This document shows, one piece after another, positions 25,816-34,975 of a DNA stretch of 64,000 bases. The stretch lies in contig NZ_QWJJ01000001.1 in assembly GCF_003575965.1 (NCBI RefSeq), positions 124,001-188,000 of the forward strand, in the 5' to 3' direction. Positions within the stretch are counted from its first letter, which is position 1; each line of letters starts with the position of its first letter. The notes under the pieces were generated by a model. That model was not told where the DNA came from. It worked only from the letters and a program-made list of their open reading frames with translations, and searched no databases. This stretch comes from Pseudooceanicola sediminis. Lineage in GTDB: Bacteria; Pseudomonadota; Alphaproteobacteria; Rhodobacterales; Rhodobacteraceae. The position numbers were made by a program, and so were the translations under genes.

Positions 25816-27116
25816 CAGTCGATGCGACGGTCCAGCCAGGCGCGCAACCGCTCCAGCAGGACGTCACGCAACGCTTCGTCCTCGATCTCCTCCAGCGCCT
25901 GCGCCAGAAAGGCAAGCGTCAGCAGGTTTGTCGCCTCGGCCTCGCCCACACCCCGGGCGCGCAGGTAAAACAGCGCATCCTCGTCGATCGCGCCGCTGGT
26001 CGAGCCGTGCGAACAGGCCACATCATCGGCATAGATTTCCAACTCGGGCTTGGCCAGGAATTCGCTGTCACCATCCAGCAAAAGCGATTGGCTCAGCTGA
26101 TACCCATCGGTCTTCTGCGCGCCCGGCTTGACCAGGATCTTGCCCTGGAAAATGCCCTTCGCGCCATTGCGCAAAACCTTCTTGAATACCTGACGGCTTT
26201 CGCAGTTCAGCGCATCGTGGGTGACAAACACCGTATCGTCGTGCAGGAAATCCCCGTCGCCCATGCAGGCGCCGGCCACATGCGCCACGGCGTCGTCCCC
26301 GACCATCTCGATGATGCATTCGTTGCGGGTCAGCACGCCGTTGGCGGTCAGGGTAAAGCTCTTGAACAGGGCCTCGGCCTTGATGCGGGCAAAGATATGC
26401 GTAACGGCGCGGCGTTCATGATCACGCCCCTGGGCGCGGACGTGGTGAAACTTCGCACCCTCTCCGACCTCGACCTCCATCACCTTGTTGAACCGGGCGG
26501 CAGCGGGGCCGTTTTCCAGCAAGGTCAACTCGGCTCCGTCGTCCAGCTTGATCACGTGGTGCATCATCACGTCGGATGCAGTGTCGCGATGGTGATAGAC
26601 GATCGACACGGCCTTGTCGGTCTTGCCGCTGACGCGGATCAGCAGGCCATCGGTTGCCGCCCAGGTGTTCAGCGCCGCCAGCGGGCGCGGCACCGGGTCC
26701 TGCCCGGCCGTCTCCAGCTTGCCATACAGCGCCTTGGCCCAGTGAATGTCGGATCCCGCCTGCGACAGCCGTTCGATGGTCACGCCCGCCGGGGCCAGTT
26801 CATCACTTTCCTCGGGGTCGAAAACGCCATCGACAAAGACGATCTTGACGCGGTTCATATCGCCAAAGACTTCGGGTTCGCCACTGTGGAACACGGCGGC
26901 GGCCGGCGCCTCGGGCTGAACCAGCGTCTGCGGCCGCGTGAACTTCCAGTACTCATCGCGCGCACCGGGCAGCCCCATCGCGCGCAATCGGGCCAGCGCG
27001 TCGCTGCGCGGCTCGGCGCTCCAGCCGCGTACATCGGGCGTGCCGATGGCCGCGATGCGGGCCTCGGTCGCGTCGATCTTGGCCTGCGTCAGTTTCGGTT
27101 TGCTCGGTGCGATCAT
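25815..27116 (-). CDS. sufD: Fe-S cluster assembly protein SufD
   Basis: 433 residues. Part of the SufBC2D scaffold, with a right-handed beta-helix core. The C-terminal YADDVACSHGSTSGAIDEDALFYLRARGVGEAEATNLLTLAFL is the conserved SufB/SufD signature, including the CSHGS motif with the conserved His. VTHDALNCESRQVFKKVLRNGAKGIFQGKILVKPGAQKTDGYQLSQSLLL is also diagnostic. The start overlaps the sufC stop by 4 bases (ATGA). The size is normal for alphaproteobacterial SufD. Confidence 0.95.
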   Translation of the reverse strand: MIAPSKPKLTQAKIDATEARIAAIGTPDVRGWSAEPRSDALARLRAMGLPGARDEYWKFTRPQTLVQPEAPAAAVFHSGEPEVFGDMNRVKIVFVDGVFDPEESDELAPAGVTIERLSQAGSDIHWAKALYGKLETAGQDPVPRPLAALNTWAATDGLLIRVSGKTDKAVSIVYHHRDTASDVMMHHVIKLDDGAELTLLENGPAAARFNKVMEVEVGEGAKFHHVRAQGRDHERRAVTHIFARIKAEALFKSFTLTANGVLTRNECIIEMVGDDAVAHVAGACMGDGDFLHDDTVFVTHDALNCESRQVFKKVLRNGAKGIFQGKILVKPGAQKTDGYQLSQSLLLDGDSEFLAKPELEIYADDVACSHGSTSGAIDEDALFYLRARGVGEAEATNLLTLAFLAQALEEIEDEALRDVLLERLRAWLDRRID

Positions 27117-27871
27117 ACCTGCGCCTCCGCCAGCAGATCCGCATAGCCGTTCTCTTCGACTTCCAGTGCCAGCTCGGGCCCGCCGGTCTTGATGATGCGG
27201 CCATTCGACATGATGTGCACGACGTCCGGTTTGATGTGATCCAGCAGACGCTGATAGTGGGTGATCACCAGGAACGACCGCTTGCCGTCGCGCAGCGCAT
27301 TCACGCCCTCCGACACCAGTTTCATCGCGTCGACATCCAGGCCCGAATCCGTTTCGTCCAGGATGCACATCTTAGGCTCCAGCATGGCCATCTGAAGGAT
27401 CTCGTTGCGCTTCTTCTCGCCCCCGGAAAAGCCGACGTTGACGGGGCGTTTCAGCATCTCTGCATCAATCTTCAGGCTCTTGGCCTTTTCCCGCACGGCC
27501 TTCAGGAATTCCGCCGCACTCAGCTCGTCTTCGCCGCGCGCCTTGCGCTGCGAATTCACCGCGGTACGCAGGAACGTCATGTTGCCGACGCCGGGGATCT
27601 CGACCGGGTACTGGAACGCCAGGAACAGACCCGCCGCGGCGCGCGCCTCGGGGTCCATGTCCAGCAGATCGTGATCCAGCAACCGGGCCGAACCGTCGGT
27701 CACCTCGTAACCGCCCTTGCCCGACAGGACATAGGACAGGGTCGATTTGCCCGACCCGTTCGGGCCCATGATCGCATGTACCGTACCAGGCTCGATCGTC
27801 AGGTCGACGCCCTTCAGGATCTGCTTGTCTTCTTCTTCAAGTTTGACGTGCAGGTTCTTGATTTCCAGCAT
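27113..27871 (-). CDS. sufC: Fe-S cluster assembly ATPase SufC
   Basis: 252 residues. An ABC-type ATPase that drives conformational change of SufB/SufD. Walker A is AIMGPNGSGKSTLSYVLSG, the Q-loop is LFLAFQYPVEIPGVG, the signature is VGFSGGEKKRNEILQMAMLEPKMCILDETDSGLDVDA (with Walker B) and the H-loop is LVITHYQRLL. I start at MLEIKNLHV because a GAAAGGA site lies 8-9 bases before it; an upstream in-frame ATG would be 6 codons earlier. Confidence 0.96.
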   Translation of the reverse strand: MLEIKNLHVKLEEEDKQILKGVDLTIEPGTVHAIMGPNGSGKSTLSYVLSGKGGYEVTDGSARLLDHDLLDMDPEARAAAGLFLAFQYPVEIPGVGNMTFLRTAVNSQRKARGEDELSAAEFLKAVREKAKSLKIDAEMLKRPVNVGFSGGEKKRNEILQMAMLEPKMCILDETDSGLDVDAMKLVSEGVNALRDGKRSFLVITHYQRLLDHIKPDVVHIMSNGRIIKTGGPELALEVEENGYADLLAEAQV

Positions 27872-27897
27872 GTTTTGTCCTTTCTTCACGCGACGCC

Positions 27898-28503
27898 TCA
27901 GGCGCGCGTCATCATTCTGAATACGTCCAGCAGCCGGTCCGCCGGGACCGCCATCGGCGCAATGTCGAATACGGCCAGACGGCCGATATGTGTCGGTTGG
28001 CCCACAAATGCCTCGATCTCGTGGTAATGCGGGCGGTTAACATAATCGTCGAACAGCAGGGTCACGGGCCGGGTGATGCGAAACGCCGTTGCCAGCACGC
28101 AGCCGGTGCGAAACCGCCCGTCCACCAGCACCACGTCAGGGTGCGGCATGTCGGGCCGGTCCCAGACCGCCAGCGGATAGGCCGCGAACCTGCGCCACTG
28201 GCTGTCATCCAGCGGATAGCCCCAGTTCTCCATCGGGCCGATATCGGCATGCACCACCTCGACGGACGATGCCGGCGGGTTGGCGACAAACCAGTCGCGC
28301 ATCATCTGCGCCCATTGCCCGTCGCTTTCAACGCTGGTGATCTGCTTGCCCGGCATTTCAGCCGCCATGACGGTCGACCCGCCAGATCCGTACTCGAGGA
28401 TCACGTCGGCCTCGCCATAGGCCAGCCGCACGGCATCTGCGACCTTCGCGGGAAAGGTCAGCTGCGGCCGCTCGGGCAGGCTGTCTTGCAGGGCCGGGGT
28501 CAT
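27898..28503 (-). CDS. Unknown protein with a possible SAM-methyltransferase-like fold
   Basis: 201 residues, cytoplasmic, no signal. VILEYGSGGSTVMAAEMPGKQITSVESDGQW resembles motif I of class I methyltransferases (ExGSGGST, then an acidic ES), and HPDVVLVDGRFRTGCVLATAFRITRPVTLLFDDY resembles motifs IV-VI. A catalytic role is not certain. It is 1 base after the YbjQ-like gene stop and 26 bases before sufC, in the same direction, so it is part of the suf transcript. Its role in iron-sulfur metabolism is unknown. Confidence 0.6.
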   Translation of the reverse strand: MTPALQDSLPERPQLTFPAKVADAVRLAYGEADVILEYGSGGSTVMAAEMPGKQITSVESDGQWAQMMRDWFVANPPASSVEVVHADIGPMENWGYPLDDSQWRRFAAYPLAVWDRPDMPHPDVVLVDGRFRTGCVLATAFRITRPVTLLFDDYVNRPHYHEIEAFVGQPTHIGRLAVFDIAPMAVPADRLLDVFRMMTRA

Positions 28504-28504
28504 C

Positions 28505-28819
28505 TTACGCGACCACCACCGCCGTACCGGAGACACTGACCATCAGCATGGAATCTCCCACCACTTCATAGTCCAGGTCGATCCCCACCACGGCATTGGC
28601 CCCCAGTGCGGCGGCGCGCTGTTCCAGCTCGTGCATGGCGGTGTCGCGGGCGTCCTGAAGCTTGCTTTCGTAAGCTCCCGAACGGCCCCCGATGATGTCG
28701 GTGATACCGGCAAAGAAATCGCGCACGACATTGGCCCCCATGATCGCCTCGCCCACCACGATTCCGCGGTAGTCGGCGATCTTGCGGCCCTCGATGCTGT
28801 TCGTCGTCGTCAGGATCAT
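28505..28819 (-). CDS. YbjQ/UPF0145 family heavy-metal-binding-like protein
   Basis: 104 residues. [51 protein letters not shown] is the classic YbjQ/UPF0145 start, and [33 protein letters not shown] the conserved C-terminus. The family forms pentamers and is of unknown function. I start at MILTTT because AGGAACAC lies at the right distance; an upstream in-frame ATG would add six residues. It sits between sufB and the unknown gene in the suf operon. Confidence 0.85.
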   Translation of the reverse strand: MILTTTNSIEGRKIADYRGIVVGEAIMGANVVRDFFAGITDIIGGRSGAYESKLQDARDTAMHELEQRAAALGANAVVGIDLDYEVVGDSMLMVSVSGTAVVVA

Positions 28820-28883
28820 GTCGTGTTCCTCAGCCAAGCGTGGGGTGCGCCCACAGTCGGGCGCACCGGGGGATCGGGCCTGA

Positions 28884-30428
28884 TCAGCCCACCGACCCTT
28901 CCAGAGAGATCGCGACCAGCTGCTGTGCCTCCATCGCGAATTCCATCGGCAGCGCCTGCAACACGTCGCGACAGAACCCGTTGACCACCAGCGCCACGGC
29001 AGCCTCCTCGTCCATGCCGCGTTGACGGCAATAGAACAGCTGTTCGTCGTCCACCTTCGATGTCGTCGCCTCGTGCTCGACCCGCGACGAATTGTTCTTC
29101 ACTTCGATGTAGGGCACCGTATGGGCCCCGCATTGATCCCCGATTAGCAGGCTGTCGCACTGGGTATAGTTCCGGCTTTCCCGGGCCTTCGGGTGCATCG
29201 AGACGAGACCGCGATAGGTGTTCTGCGCGCGGCCGGCACTGATCCCCTTCGACACGATCCGGCTTTTCGTGTTCTTGCCAAGATGGATCATCTTGGTGCC
29301 GGTATCGGCCTGCTGCATGTTGTTGGCGATGGCGATCGAATAGAACTCGCCCTGGCTGTCGTTGCCGCGCAGGATGCAGGACGGGTACTTCCAGGTCACG
29401 GCAGACCCGGTTTCGACCTGCGTCCACATCACCTTGGCCCGGTCGCCCCGGCAATCGGCCCGCTTGGTGACAAAGTTGTAGATGCCGCCCTTGCCGTTCT
29501 CATCGCCCGGATACCAGTTCTGCACCGTGGAATATTTCACCTCGGCGTCTTCCTCGATGATGATCTCGACGACGGCCGCGTGCAGCTGCGCGATGTCACG
29601 CTGCGGCGCGGTACAGCCCTCAAGATAGCTGACATAGCTGCCCTTGTCGGCGATGATCAGCGTGCGTTCGAACTGGCCGGTGTTTTCGGCGTTGATGCGG
29701 AAATAGGTGCTCAGCTCCATCGGGCAGCGCACACCGGGCGGCACGTAGACGAACGAGCCATCGGAAAACACGGCCGAATTCAGCGTCGCGTAAAAGTTGT
29801 CCGACACCGGCACGACCGAGCCGAGGTATTTCTTCACCAGCTCGGGGTGATCGCGGATTGCCTCCGAGATGGAGCAGAAGATCACGCCCGCCGCCTTCAG
29901 TTCCTTCTGGAACGTCGTGCCGACCGAGACGGAATCGAACACCGCATCCACCGCGACGCGGCGTTCGGGCTTGTCCTCGTCCAGCTCGTCCGCGCCCTCG
30001 ACCCCGGCCAGGATCAGTTGCTCTTTCAGCGGAATGCCCAGCTTCTTGTAGGTTTCCAGCAGCTTGGGGTCGACATCGTCCAGCGATTTCGGCTTTTCTT
30101 CCATGCTTTTGGGGCGGGCATAGTAATACTGGTTCTGGAAATCGATCTCTGGATACTCGACCATGGCCCAGGTCGGTTCTTCCTTTTCCAGCCAGCGGCG
30201 ATAGGCCTGCAAACGCCAGTCCAGCATCCACTCCGGCTCGCCGTTCTTGTCCGAGATCAAACGAACGATATCCTCGCTCAGCCCCAGCGGGGCATAGTCC
30301 ATCTCGATATCCGTGTTCCAGCCATACTTGTAGGCTCCGCCAACCTTGCGGACCGCATCTACGGTCTCTTGATCGACGCCTTCCTTGACATCAGCATTGG
30401 TGACGTCGGGCGTGTCCATCTTGGTCAT
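28884..30428 (-). CDS. sufB: Fe-S cluster assembly protein SufB
   Basis: 514 residues. The scaffold subunit on which clusters are built. Conserved stretches include [81 protein letters not shown], and the C-terminal [40 protein letters not shown]. The VEHEATTSK segment and the ROUGHLY C-terminal cysteine region are intact. The operon order iscR, desulfurase, sufB, sufC, sufD, sufS is characteristic of Rhodobacterales. Confidence 0.96.
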   Translation of the reverse strand: MTKMDTPDVTNADVKEGVDQETVDAVRKVGGAYKYGWNTDIEMDYAPLGLSEDIVRLISDKNGEPEWMLDWRLQAYRRWLEKEEPTWAMVEYPEIDFQNQYYYARPKSMEEKPKSLDDVDPKLLETYKKLGIPLKEQLILAGVEGADELDEDKPERRVAVDAVFDSVSVGTTFQKELKAAGVIFCSISEAIRDHPELVKKYLGSVVPVSDNFYATLNSAVFSDGSFVYVPPGVRCPMELSTYFRINAENTGQFERTLIIADKGSYVSYLEGCTAPQRDIAQLHAAVVEIIIEEDAEVKYSTVQNWYPGDENGKGGIYNFVTKRADCRGDRAKVMWTQVETGSAVTWKYPSCILRGNDSQGEFYSIAIANNMQQADTGTKMIHLGKNTKSRIVSKGISAGRAQNTYRGLVSMHPKARESRNYTQCDSLLIGDQCGAHTVPYIEVKNNSSRVEHEATTSKVDDEQLFYCRQRGMDEEAAVALVVNGFCRDVLQALPMEFAMEAQQLVAISLEGSVG

Positions 30429-30450
30429 GGCATCTCGTCCTGTTCGCTGC

Positions 30451-31512
30451 TCACGCCGCCTTGGCGCGATGTTTCGTCCGTTGCGCCAGCCAGACCCTGG
30501 CAAAGCGCTCAATTTCATCGTCCGTCGTCCACGGACCCAAGGATACCCGCAGCGCACCGCTGGCAGCCTCGTCGTCGAATCCCATGGCGCGCAACACCTT
30601 GCTGGCGCGCACCTTGCCGCTGGAACAGGCCGATCCCGCGCTGACCGCGATCCCCGCCAAATCCATCTGCATCACCTGCGTTTCGCCCTTCCATCCGGGC
30701 GAGATCAGGTTGCTCGTGTTGGGCAGGCGCTTTGGCCCTGTTCCGGCCTGCGCGTCAAGCCCTGCAATTGCCAGATCCGGCACCGCATCGCGCAGCATCG
30801 CCTCCATCCGGTCGCGCCGCGCGGCGACCTCGTCCCACAGACCGGCATCCAGATCCCGCGCAGCCGCTTCTGCCGCCGCCCCGAACCCGGCGATGCCGAT
30901 CACGTTTTCCGTGCCCGCACGGCGGCCCATTTCCTGACCACCGCCGCGGATCTGCGCGGCAAGGTCGGTGCCCCGTTTCATCACCAGCGCGCCGATCCCC
31001 TTGGGACCGCCCAGCTTGTGCGCCGAGACCAACCCCATCTGGCACCCGAGCCAGTTGAACGCAATGGGCAGCTTGCCAAATGCCTGCGTCAGGTCGCTGA
31101 CGGCCAGCCCCTCCGGCAGGGTCTGAACCACGCCGGTCTCACTGTTGGCCAGTTGCAGGGCCGCGCCCGCAGGCTCCGCCACGCTGACCCGGCCCAGGCC
31201 ATCGACCGGCAGTTTCTCGCCCGCCCAGGCCAGCAGCGCGTCGTGTTCCACCTGCGCCATCGCCAGGTTGCGCCCGGCCAGCGCCAGCGCGGCTCCCTCG
31301 GTCGACCCCGAAACAAAGACGATATCGGCGCCCTCGGCCCCGAGCGCCGCCGCAACCTGCGCCCGCGCCCGCTCGATCAGCGATTTCGCCCCGCGCCCCT
31401 CGGCATGAACCGAAGACGGGTTGCCCGACACATCCATCGCCGCGATCATCGCGTCGCGCGCCTCGGGGCGCAGCGGCGTTGTCGCGTTGTGATCCAGATA
31501 GAGCCGAGCCAT
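30451..31512 (-). CDS. IscS/NifS-like (group I) cysteine desulfurase
   Basis: 353 residues. PLP-binding Lys166 lies in [14 protein letters not shown], the catalytic Cys296 in [21 protein letters not shown], and the N-terminus [18 protein letters not shown] is typical. The PLP-facing Asp is Asp140 in [13 protein letters not shown]. The loop around Cys296 is the longer form of group I enzymes, in contrast to SufS at the other end of the same operon. Two desulfurases of different groups in one operon is the usual arrangement in Rhodobacterales. It starts at the ATG nearest MARLYL; 178 bases separate it from iscR. Confidence 0.93.
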   Translation of the reverse strand: MARLYLDHNATTPLRPEARDAMIAAMDVSGNPSSVHAEGRGAKSLIERARAQVAAALGAEGADIVFVSGSTEGAALALAGRNLAMAQVEHDALLAWAGEKLPVDGLGRVSVAEPAGAALQLANSETGVVQTLPEGLAVSDLTQAFGKLPIAFNWLGCQMGLVSAHKLGGPKGIGALVMKRGTDLAAQIRGGGQEMGRRAGTENVIGIAGFGAAAEAAARDLDAGLWDEVAARRDRMEAMLRDAVPDLAIAGLDAQAGTGPKRLPNTSNLISPGWKGETQVMQMDLAGIAVSAGSACSSGKVRASKVLRAMGFDDEAASGALRVSLGPWTTDDEIERFARVWLAQRTKHRAKAA

Positions 31513-31689
31513 CGTGGCAAACCCCCTTCGCCACATCGGTGACGACCTATTCATGTTGTACCGACAAAGGCGACCAGACCCGGCAGCCCCCGGCGTCAGG
31601 GGGCATCTTCGCCCCCCTCGGCCCGGCTTTTCCTGCCCGACGACACATCCGTCGGGTCATGTGTTGTTCCCGCGCCGAACAGGCGCTGT

Positions 31690-32151
31690 TCAGGCCTCGT
31701 CGACGATTTCGAACAGGTTCGGCACCGCCGGACAGGGCGCCAGTTCGTTGCGCACCACATCGCCCAGCGTCGTCTGGTGCAGGAACACGTAGACATGCGC
31801 GCTCAGCCCCTCCCACAGACGGTTCGTCATCGACTGGGCCCGGCTGCCCGACGTCGCACCCGACGCCCCGGCGCCCTTGTGCATCGCGCTGACCGTCTCA
31901 TCGACCGCCGCCAGAATGTCGACCACCCGGATCTCCATCGGGGCCTTGGCCAGGCGATACCCGCCGCCGGGCCCGCGCACGCTGACCACCAGACCCGACC
32001 GGCGCAGCTTGACGAAAAGCTGTTCCAGATAGGGCAACGACACCGACTGGCGCCGCGAGATATCCCCGAGCGCGACAAGCGAATCCGCCGGTTGCAGGGC
32101 AATATCGGCCAGCGCGACCATGGCATAACGCCCCTTGGTACTCAGTTTCAC
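31690..32151 (-). CDS. iscR: Rrf2-family Fe-S regulator IscR (single-cysteine type)
   Basis: 153 residues with a GTG start and a good AAGGAG site. The Rrf2 HTH is clear: MKLSTKGRYAMVALADIAL, GDISRRQSVSLPYLEQLFVKLRRSGLVVSVRGPGGGYRLAK. The E. coli ligands Cys92, Cys98 and Cys104 are absent; residues 91-107 are glycine/alanine/serine-rich and the only cysteine in the protein is Cys140. The same loss is known in Rhodobacter IscR, which binds a cluster in a different way. It is the first gene of the suf operon and probably autoregulates it in response to iron or Fe-S status. Confidence 0.92.
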   Translation of the reverse strand: MKLSTKGRYAMVALADIALQPADSLVALGDISRRQSVSLPYLEQLFVKLRRSGLVVSVRGPGGGYRLAKAPMEIRVVDILAAVDETVSAMHKGAGASGATSGSRAQSMTNRLWEGLSAHVYVFLHQTTLGDVVRNELAPCPAVPNLFEIVDEA

Positions 32152-32244
32152 GCGGAACTCCTTGCCCGACGGGTTGATTTCATTGACCTTAGCGCCCGCG
32201 CAGACTATCTGGCTGGATAGCCCGCGCCGGACCCGTTCGGCCGG

Positions 32245-32261
32245 TTTAGAATATTTCTAAG
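32245..32261. promoter_or_regulatory. Palindrome resembling an Irr/ICE iron-control box
   Basis: TTTAGAA-TAT-TTCTAAG contains a perfect inverted repeat (TTAGAA and TTCTAA, 32246-32260) in the divergent promoter region between iscR and an alpha/beta hydrolase. From memory, Irr-type boxes of alphaproteobacteria have the form TTTAGAA-N3-TTCTAAA. Its position 95 bases upstream of the iscR start fits iron control of the suf operon; that role is inferred. Confidence 0.55.
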
Positions 32262-32315
32262 GTGCCCGATAAAATTCGTCAAGAATATAGCACCACACAC
32301 GAGGATTACTCCATA

Positions 32316-32972
32316 ATGCCCGAGGTCATCTTTCCCGGACCCGAAGGTCGCCTTGAAGGGCGTTACCACCCCCAAAAAGACCGTGACGCGCCCATTGCCA
32401 TCGTCCTGCACCCGCATCCGCAGTTCGGCGGCACGATGAACAACAAGATCGTCTACAACCTGCACTACGCCTTCTACAACATGGGCTTCACCGTCCTGCG
32501 GTTCAACTTCCGTGGCGTCGGTCGCTCGCAAGGCGAATACGATCAGGGTATCGGTGAATTGTCCGACGCGGCCTCGGCCCTGGATTACCTGCAATCCATG
32601 AACAGCAATTCCAAGCATTGCTGGGTTGCGGGCTTTTCCTTCGGTGCGTGGATCGGCATGCAATTGCTGATGCGCCGGCCCGAAATCACCGGTTTCATTT
32701 CGGTCAGCCCGCCCGCCAACATGTACGACTTTTCGTTCCTGGCGCCCTGCCCGGCCTCCGGCCTGATCATCAACGGCGGTGCCGATCGTGTTGCGCCGCC
32801 TGCCGATACCGCCAACCTGGTGTCCAAGCTGCAGGAGCAGAAGGGCATCACCGTCACGCACGACCAGGTGGATGGCGCGGGCCACTTCTTCTCCGACGGC
32901 GATCAGCTGGACAACATGATCGGCACCGTCAGCGATTACGTCAAACGCCGCCTGACCGAAACCAGCCGCTGA
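32316..32972 (+). CDS. Alpha/beta hydrolase (serine hydrolase-like, dienelactone hydrolase superfamily)
   Basis: 218 residues. IAIVLHPHPQFGGTMNNKIVYNLHYAFYNMGFTVLRFNFRGVGRSQGEYDQG is the start of a well-conserved bacterial family, KHCWVAGFSFGAWIGMQLL is the nucleophile elbow (GFSFG, Ser), and a late DGAGHFF carries the histidine. No signal peptide. It is divergent from iscR. The start was chosen at MPEVIF; an upstream in-frame ATG adds 18 unconserved residues. The substrate is unknown. Confidence 0.87.
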   Translation: MPEVIFPGPEGRLEGRYHPQKDRDAPIAIVLHPHPQFGGTMNNKIVYNLHYAFYNMGFTVLRFNFRGVGRSQGEYDQGIGELSDAASALDYLQSMNSNSKHCWVAGFSFGAWIGMQLLMRRPEITGFISVSPPANMYDFSFLAPCPASGLIINGGADRVAPPADTANLVSKLQEQKGITVTHDQVDGAGHFFSDGDQLDNMIGTVSDYVKRRLTETSR

Positions 32973-33198
32973 AAATCCGCCCCGCGGCCCCCTTCACTGG
33001 GGTCGGGGGCACCCGGCTGCCCGTTTCCCACGTCCGTCCGCCCGCTCTGCACGGCCATCCCCTCTGCACGGCCATCCCCTCTGGACGGACTTCCGCTCAG
33101 ACCCTGCGCCCCCCGCATCATCGCCGCGCGCCGCTGACTTGCGCTTTTGCCGCCACGGGCATACCCCTGCGCCAATTGCCGCAGATCGGACACGCCCC

Positions 33199-34338
33199 AT
33201 GGATACCAGACGCCTCGACGCCCAGCTCGCCTTTCTGACCGAGGCCGACCGGCTCAAGAGCGTGACGCGCGCCTCTACCCTGACCGACCAGTCGCGCGCC
33301 GAAAATACCGCCGAACATTCCTGGCAGGCCGCGCTCGCCGCGCTGATCTTTCTGCCCGGCCTTGCCCCCGACCGACTGGACCGCATCCTTGCGATGCTGC
33401 TGCTGCATGACCTGGTCGAGATCGACGCAGGCGACCAACCCATCGACCTGCCCCACGATGCCGATGCACTGGCGCGCGCCGAACAGGCCGCCGCCGCCCG
33501 CCTGTTCGCCCTGCTGCCCGGCGATCAGGGGGCAGAGTTTCATACGCTCTGGTCCGAGTTCGAGGCGAACCGGACCGCAGATGCCCGCCTTGCCAAGTCC
33601 ATCGATTACGCCGTCCCGGTGATCCAGGTCTGGGCCGCCAGCCCGCGCCGCGCCGATCACGAAAAGGTGGCCCGCGACAATTGCGCCACGGGCCGGGCCC
33701 GCCTGATCGAACAGACCCTGCCCGACCTCTTCAGCCACCTCGCCTCGGAACTGGCGGGGGCCGATCCTGTGGTCGCCGCCCGCGCCGCCTTCGTGGCCGA
33801 GGCCGACCGGCTCAAGACCATCACCCGCGCCACCACGCTCTGCGATGGCTCGCGGTTCGAAAATTCCGCCGAACATTCCTGGCACCTCGCGCTCTATGCG
33901 CTGACCCTGGCCGAACACGCACCGGCAGGCGTCGCGCCGTTTCGGGTGATCCGCATGTTGCTGCTGCACGACCTTGTCGAAATCGACGCGGGCGATGCCC
34001 CGATTTATGCCCAGACCGCGGCGTCCCAGGCCGCCATGGCCGACCTGGAAGAAGCCGCCGCCGCCCGCCTGTTCGGGTTGCTGCCCGCCGATCAGGGGGC
34101 CGACCTGAACGCCCTTTGGCATGAATTCGAGGAGGCCGAGACGCCCGACGCCCGTTTTGCCAAGGCACTGGACCGGTTTCAGCCGCCCATGCAGAACATC
34201 GCCTCCGACGGTGTGTCCTGGCGCAGCAACAACGTCACCTACCAGATGGTCGATGCCCGTGTCGGCGCAGCCGTGCGTCGCTCGCTTCCCGATCTCTGGG
34301 CGCATGTCGCCCCCCGGATCGCGGCCCTGCTGGACTGA
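33199..34338 (+). CDS. Tandem HD-domain phosphohydrolase (YfbR/HDDC2-like duplication)
   Basis: 379 residues made of two homologous HD modules. Module 1 has ENTAEHSWQAAL with His40, LLLHDLVEIDAGD with His70/Asp71, and Asp136 in KSIDYAVP. Module 2 has ENSAEHSWHLAL with His226, LLLHDLVEIDAGD with His257/Asp258, and Asp325 in KALDRFQP. Each module looks like a 5'-deoxynucleotidase-type HD protein, and all four metal-site residues are kept in both halves. A single-module protein is the usual form, so this is a duplicated and fused gene with two potentially active sites. Substrate unknown. Confidence 0.85.
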   Translation: MDTRRLDAQLAFLTEADRLKSVTRASTLTDQSRAENTAEHSWQAALAALIFLPGLAPDRLDRILAMLLLHDLVEIDAGDQPIDLPHDADALARAEQAAAARLFALLPGDQGAEFHTLWSEFEANRTADARLAKSIDYAVPVIQVWAASPRRADHEKVARDNCATGRARLIEQTLPDLFSHLASELAGADPVVAARAAFVAEADRLKTITRATTLCDGSRFENSAEHSWHLALYALTLAEHAPAGVAPFRVIRMLLLHDLVEIDAGDAPIYAQTAASQAAMADLEEAAAARLFGLLPADQGADLNALWHEFEEAETPDARFAKALDRFQPPMQNIASDGVSWRSNNVTYQMVDARVGAAVRRSLPDLWAHVAPRIAALLD

Positions 34339-34975
34339 TCCTCCCCGCCGCGCCGACCTGATCGCCCGCCATCCACCGCCCTGCCGCACCCTGCCGCGCA
34401 GGCGCTCCCTTGTCGGTGCGGGCCCTCGGCGTCGGACCCCAAGGCGCAGGCGTCCCCGTGGTCGGTTCCTCGCATTGGTGTAGGACCTTGCCGCATGGGC
34501 GCCCCCTCATCCGTCCCTCGCATTGGTGTCGGCCCTGCCGCACCGTCGTCGTCCGTGCCTGTCCTTGGTATCAATGCCTGTCGTCGGTGCCGGGCCCTAC
34601 CGCGCTGACGTCTTTTCCGTCGGTGCCTCACGTTGATGCCAGACTCTACTGCAATGGCACCCCTCATCCGTGCCTCGCATTGGTGTCGGCCCCTACCGCA
34701 CCGTCGTCGTCCGTGCCTGTCCTTGGTATCAATGCCTGTCTTCGGTGTCGGGCTCTACCGCGCTGACGTCCTTTTCGTCGGTGCCTCACGTTGACGCCAG
34801 ACTCTGCTGCAATGGCACCCCCTCATCCGTGCCTCGCGTTGGTATCGGCCCCTGCCACGCTGGCACCCCCCCACGGCACCATCGTATCCCGCTCTCCTCG
34901 GCTCCCTGCTGCCGAACCCTCTGGCCTAAGGTCGTACGATCCGCCATCCTGCGCCCGAACGACAAGGACCGGCGC
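34339..34975. other. Noncoding region with long tandem repeats
   Basis: The 637 bases between the HD gene and the TPR gene hold the 158-bp repeat listed separately and little else. Frames that stay open here give cysteine-, histidine- and proline-rich repetitive peptides on one strand and MRGTDEG repeats on the other, which reflects the repeats rather than coding pressure. Confidence 0.6.
34480..34860. repeat. Imperfect tandem repeat, unit about 158 bp, about 2.3 copies
   Basis: The sequence CCTCATCCGT(C/G)CCTCGC starts at 34505, 34662 and 34821, giving periods of 157 and 159 bases. The following 140 bases are almost identical between copies one and two, including CACCGTCGTCGTCCGTGCCT, CTTGGTATCAATGCCTGTC, GCTGACGTC and GTTGATGCCAGACTC. 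Copy three breaks off after about 40 bases. Each unit also has internal CGTCGGTGCC-type subrepeats. Confidence 0.88.

Noticed and set aside
30451-31512. Possible loss of the PLP-facing Asp in the NifS-like desulfurase, judged from the NWLGCQMG segment
   Set aside because: On realignment the Asp is Asp140 in [13 protein letters not shown], in the normal place; NWLGCQMG is the later segment.
34410-34766. Possible Trp/Cys-rich small protein over the 158-bp repeats
   Set aside because: The reading frame follows the repeat and there is no ribosome-binding site or sequence conservation between the repeats at the protein level beyond what DNA identity gives.
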